Below are positions 62,838 through 64,000 of a stretch of 64,000 nucleotides of DNA, piece after piece (position 1 is the stretch's first letter; the number at the start of each line of letters is the position of its first letter). Both the position numbers and the translations under genes were made by a program. The stretch is from Entomoplasma freundtii (GTDB lineage: Bacteria > Bacillota_I > Bacilli_A > Mycoplasmatales > Mycoplasmataceae), in assembly GCF_002804205.1 (NCBI RefSeq), contig NZ_CP024962.1, forward strand, positions 682,001 through 746,000, given 5' to 3'. The notes beneath the pieces were generated by a model that had not been told where the DNA came from, searched no databases, and saw only the letters and a list, made by a program, of their open reading frames with translations.

Positions 62838-64000
62838 TTATTCAGGACTCAGAGTCTTTGATGAAGCAGCATTCGTTTTACCTCCATTCTTTAGCATTTG
62901 TCCAGCCATTAATTTTCCAAGGGTCGTCTTTTGGGCTCCCTTACCAGGAACAATTCCTGTCAAATGACCTTCATTAAGAACGGCAATTGTATCGGCTAAG
63001 GCCATTACTTCATTTAATTCGTATGAGACTAGAAGTACTGCTGTTCCTTTTTCTTTTTCTTTTAAAATTTGGTTATGAATATATTCGATGGCCCCAATAT
63101 CTAAACCACGTGTTGGTTGGACAACAATTAATAAGTCATGTTTTCTTCTTAACTCACGACCAACAATCGCTTTTTGTTGGTTTCCACCACTTAAACCACG
63201 GGCAATCGCTTTTCCATTACGGGCTCCACGAATGTCAAAATCGTTAATAATTTCACTAGCAACAAGATTGACTTGGTTTTGATTAATAAAACCATATTCC
63301 GAAAATGGTTTTTCACCAATATTTTGTAAGATGATATTTTGTGAGATTGGTAAATCAAGAAGAAGTCCATATTTATGACGATCTTCTGGAATATGACTCA
63401 TTCCCATCTTGTAGCGCTCTTTAATCGTGACATCAACAATGTTTAAATCTTTGTAAACAATTCCTCCAGCCACAGGTTTGACTAAACCAGTAATTGCTTC
63501 AACCAATTCACGTTGTCCATTTCCTTCTACCCCGGCTATTGCTACAATTTCTCCAGCATGAACTTTTAAACTAAAGTTTTCTAAACCATTTAATTTGGGG
63601 TTGGTAATCTTGCGGACGGTAAGATTAAGGATATCTAAAATCACTTCATTTTGTTCAAAGGGAGCATAATTGTTTTTAATTTCCGCTAACTTACGTCCGA
63701 CCATTGCTTCGGCAAGTTCGTCTCCTTTTAGGTCTTTAACAACGAAATCCCCAACGTTTTCACCTAGTTTGATGACTGTCGCACGATCAGCAATTTGCTT
63801 AATTTCATCCATTTTATGCGAGATAAAAATAATTGTTTTCCCACTTTTTTTAAGGTTTTCCACAATTTTTAAAAAGCTTTTGATTTCACTTGGGGTTAGA
63901 ACTGCTGTTGGCTCATCAAAAACTAAGATATTTGCTTGACGATAAAGAATTTTAAGAATTTCCACTCTTTGTTGCATCCCCACAGAGATGTTTTCAATTT
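62838..64000 (-). CDS. ABC nucleoside importer ATPase, C-terminal part
   Basis: The partial (no start in window) two-domain ATPase of the importer, of which ~387 residues are visible. The end of the first nucleotide-binding domain shows SVGMQQRVEILKIL (signature), ILVFDEPTAVLT (Walker B) and the switch IIFISHKMDE. The second domain has AGVEGNGQRELVEAI (Walker A, degenerate as usual for this family), LSGGNQQKAIVGREL (signature) and VVQPTRGLDIGA. This order and the two-domain layout match BMP/Mgl-type nucleoside ATPases. It leads the operon. Confidence 0.95.
   Translation of the reverse strand, partial: IENISVGMQQRVEILKILYRQANILVFDEPTAVLTPSEIKSFLKIVENLKKSGKTIIFISHKMDEIKQIADRATVIKLGENVGDFVVKDLKGDELAEAMVGRKLAEIKNNYAPFEQNEVILDILNLTVRKITNPKLNGLENFSLKVHAGEIVAIAGVEGNGQRELVEAITGLVKPVAGGIVYKDLNIVDVTIKERYKMGMSHIPEDRHKYGLLLDLPISQNIILQNIGEKPFSEYGFINQNQVNLVASEIINDFDIRGARNGKAIARGLSGGNQQKAIVGRELRRKHDLLIVVQPTRGLDIGAIEYIHNQILKEKEKGTAVLLVSYELNEVMALADTIAVLNEGHLTGIVPGKGAQKTTLGKLMAGQMLKNGGKTNAASSKTLSPE

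Overview
The window is a piece of a Mollicutes (Mycoplasmatota) chromosome. Nearly every gene is interrupted by in-frame TGA codons at positions where the protein family expects Trp (msrA, leuS, ligA, pcrA, the GH65 phosphorylase and the methylguanine methyltransferase all need this), so genetic code 4 applies. AT-rich spacers, mycoplasma-type lipoprotein signal peptides, PTS genes, FolD, GatCAB and the gene repertoire suggest the Spiroplasma/Entomoplasma side of the group; that placement is inference. No phage genome, IS transposase, rRNA or CRISPR array was seen.

Layout. 1-20437, plus strand: end of a fructose PTS permease, msrA, a DUF3800 gene, a candidate small RNA, rplM-rpsI, a large lipoprotein, an aldo/keto reductase, membrane proteins including a 1438-residue FtsX-type permease, split coaB and coaC, tRNA-Ile, leuS, a membrane protein, coaD, tRNA-His, an acyl carrier protein and a Fur-type regulator. 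20440-24101, minus: PTS EIIC, a short-chain dehydrogenase, class II FBPase and tRNA-Leu/Lys. 24301-30574, plus: a TreR-like GntR regulator, a GH65 phosphorylase fused to beta-phosphoglucomutase, an amino-acid permease and a ferritin-like gene. 30596-32959, minus: a two-gene ATPase plus PIN-nuclease module. 33385-55895, minus: an exported protein, five tRNAs, folD, two paralogous small membrane proteins, and long operons carrying ligA-gatC-gatA-gatB, a flippase-like protein, an RluA-type synthase, a CPBP protease, HPr, pcrA, an RDD protein, a glycosyltransferase, asnS, a hydrolase, an RpiR regulator, tsaD and ogt. 56252-57733, plus: a DUF2130 coiled-coil protein. 57809-64000, minus: a BMP-type nucleoside ABC transporter.

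How the genes work together. Sugar entry (PTS EIIC, HPr), GH65-PgmB and FBPase feed hexose phosphates into glycolysis. CoaB, CoaC and CoaD cover three steps of CoA synthesis. LeuRS, AsnRS, GatCAB, L13, S9 and nine tRNAs serve translation. LigA, PcrA and Ogt serve DNA maintenance.

The most unusual region is 30424-33311. An AT-rich operon encoding an OLD/DUF3696-like ATPase and a PIN-like nuclease sits between the intact ferritin-like gene and a decayed second copy of that gene's 3' end. The decayed copy ends in a perfect 17-bp inverted repeat. This looks like an inserted defence or toxin module. No matching named system is known to me, but this could not be searched here.
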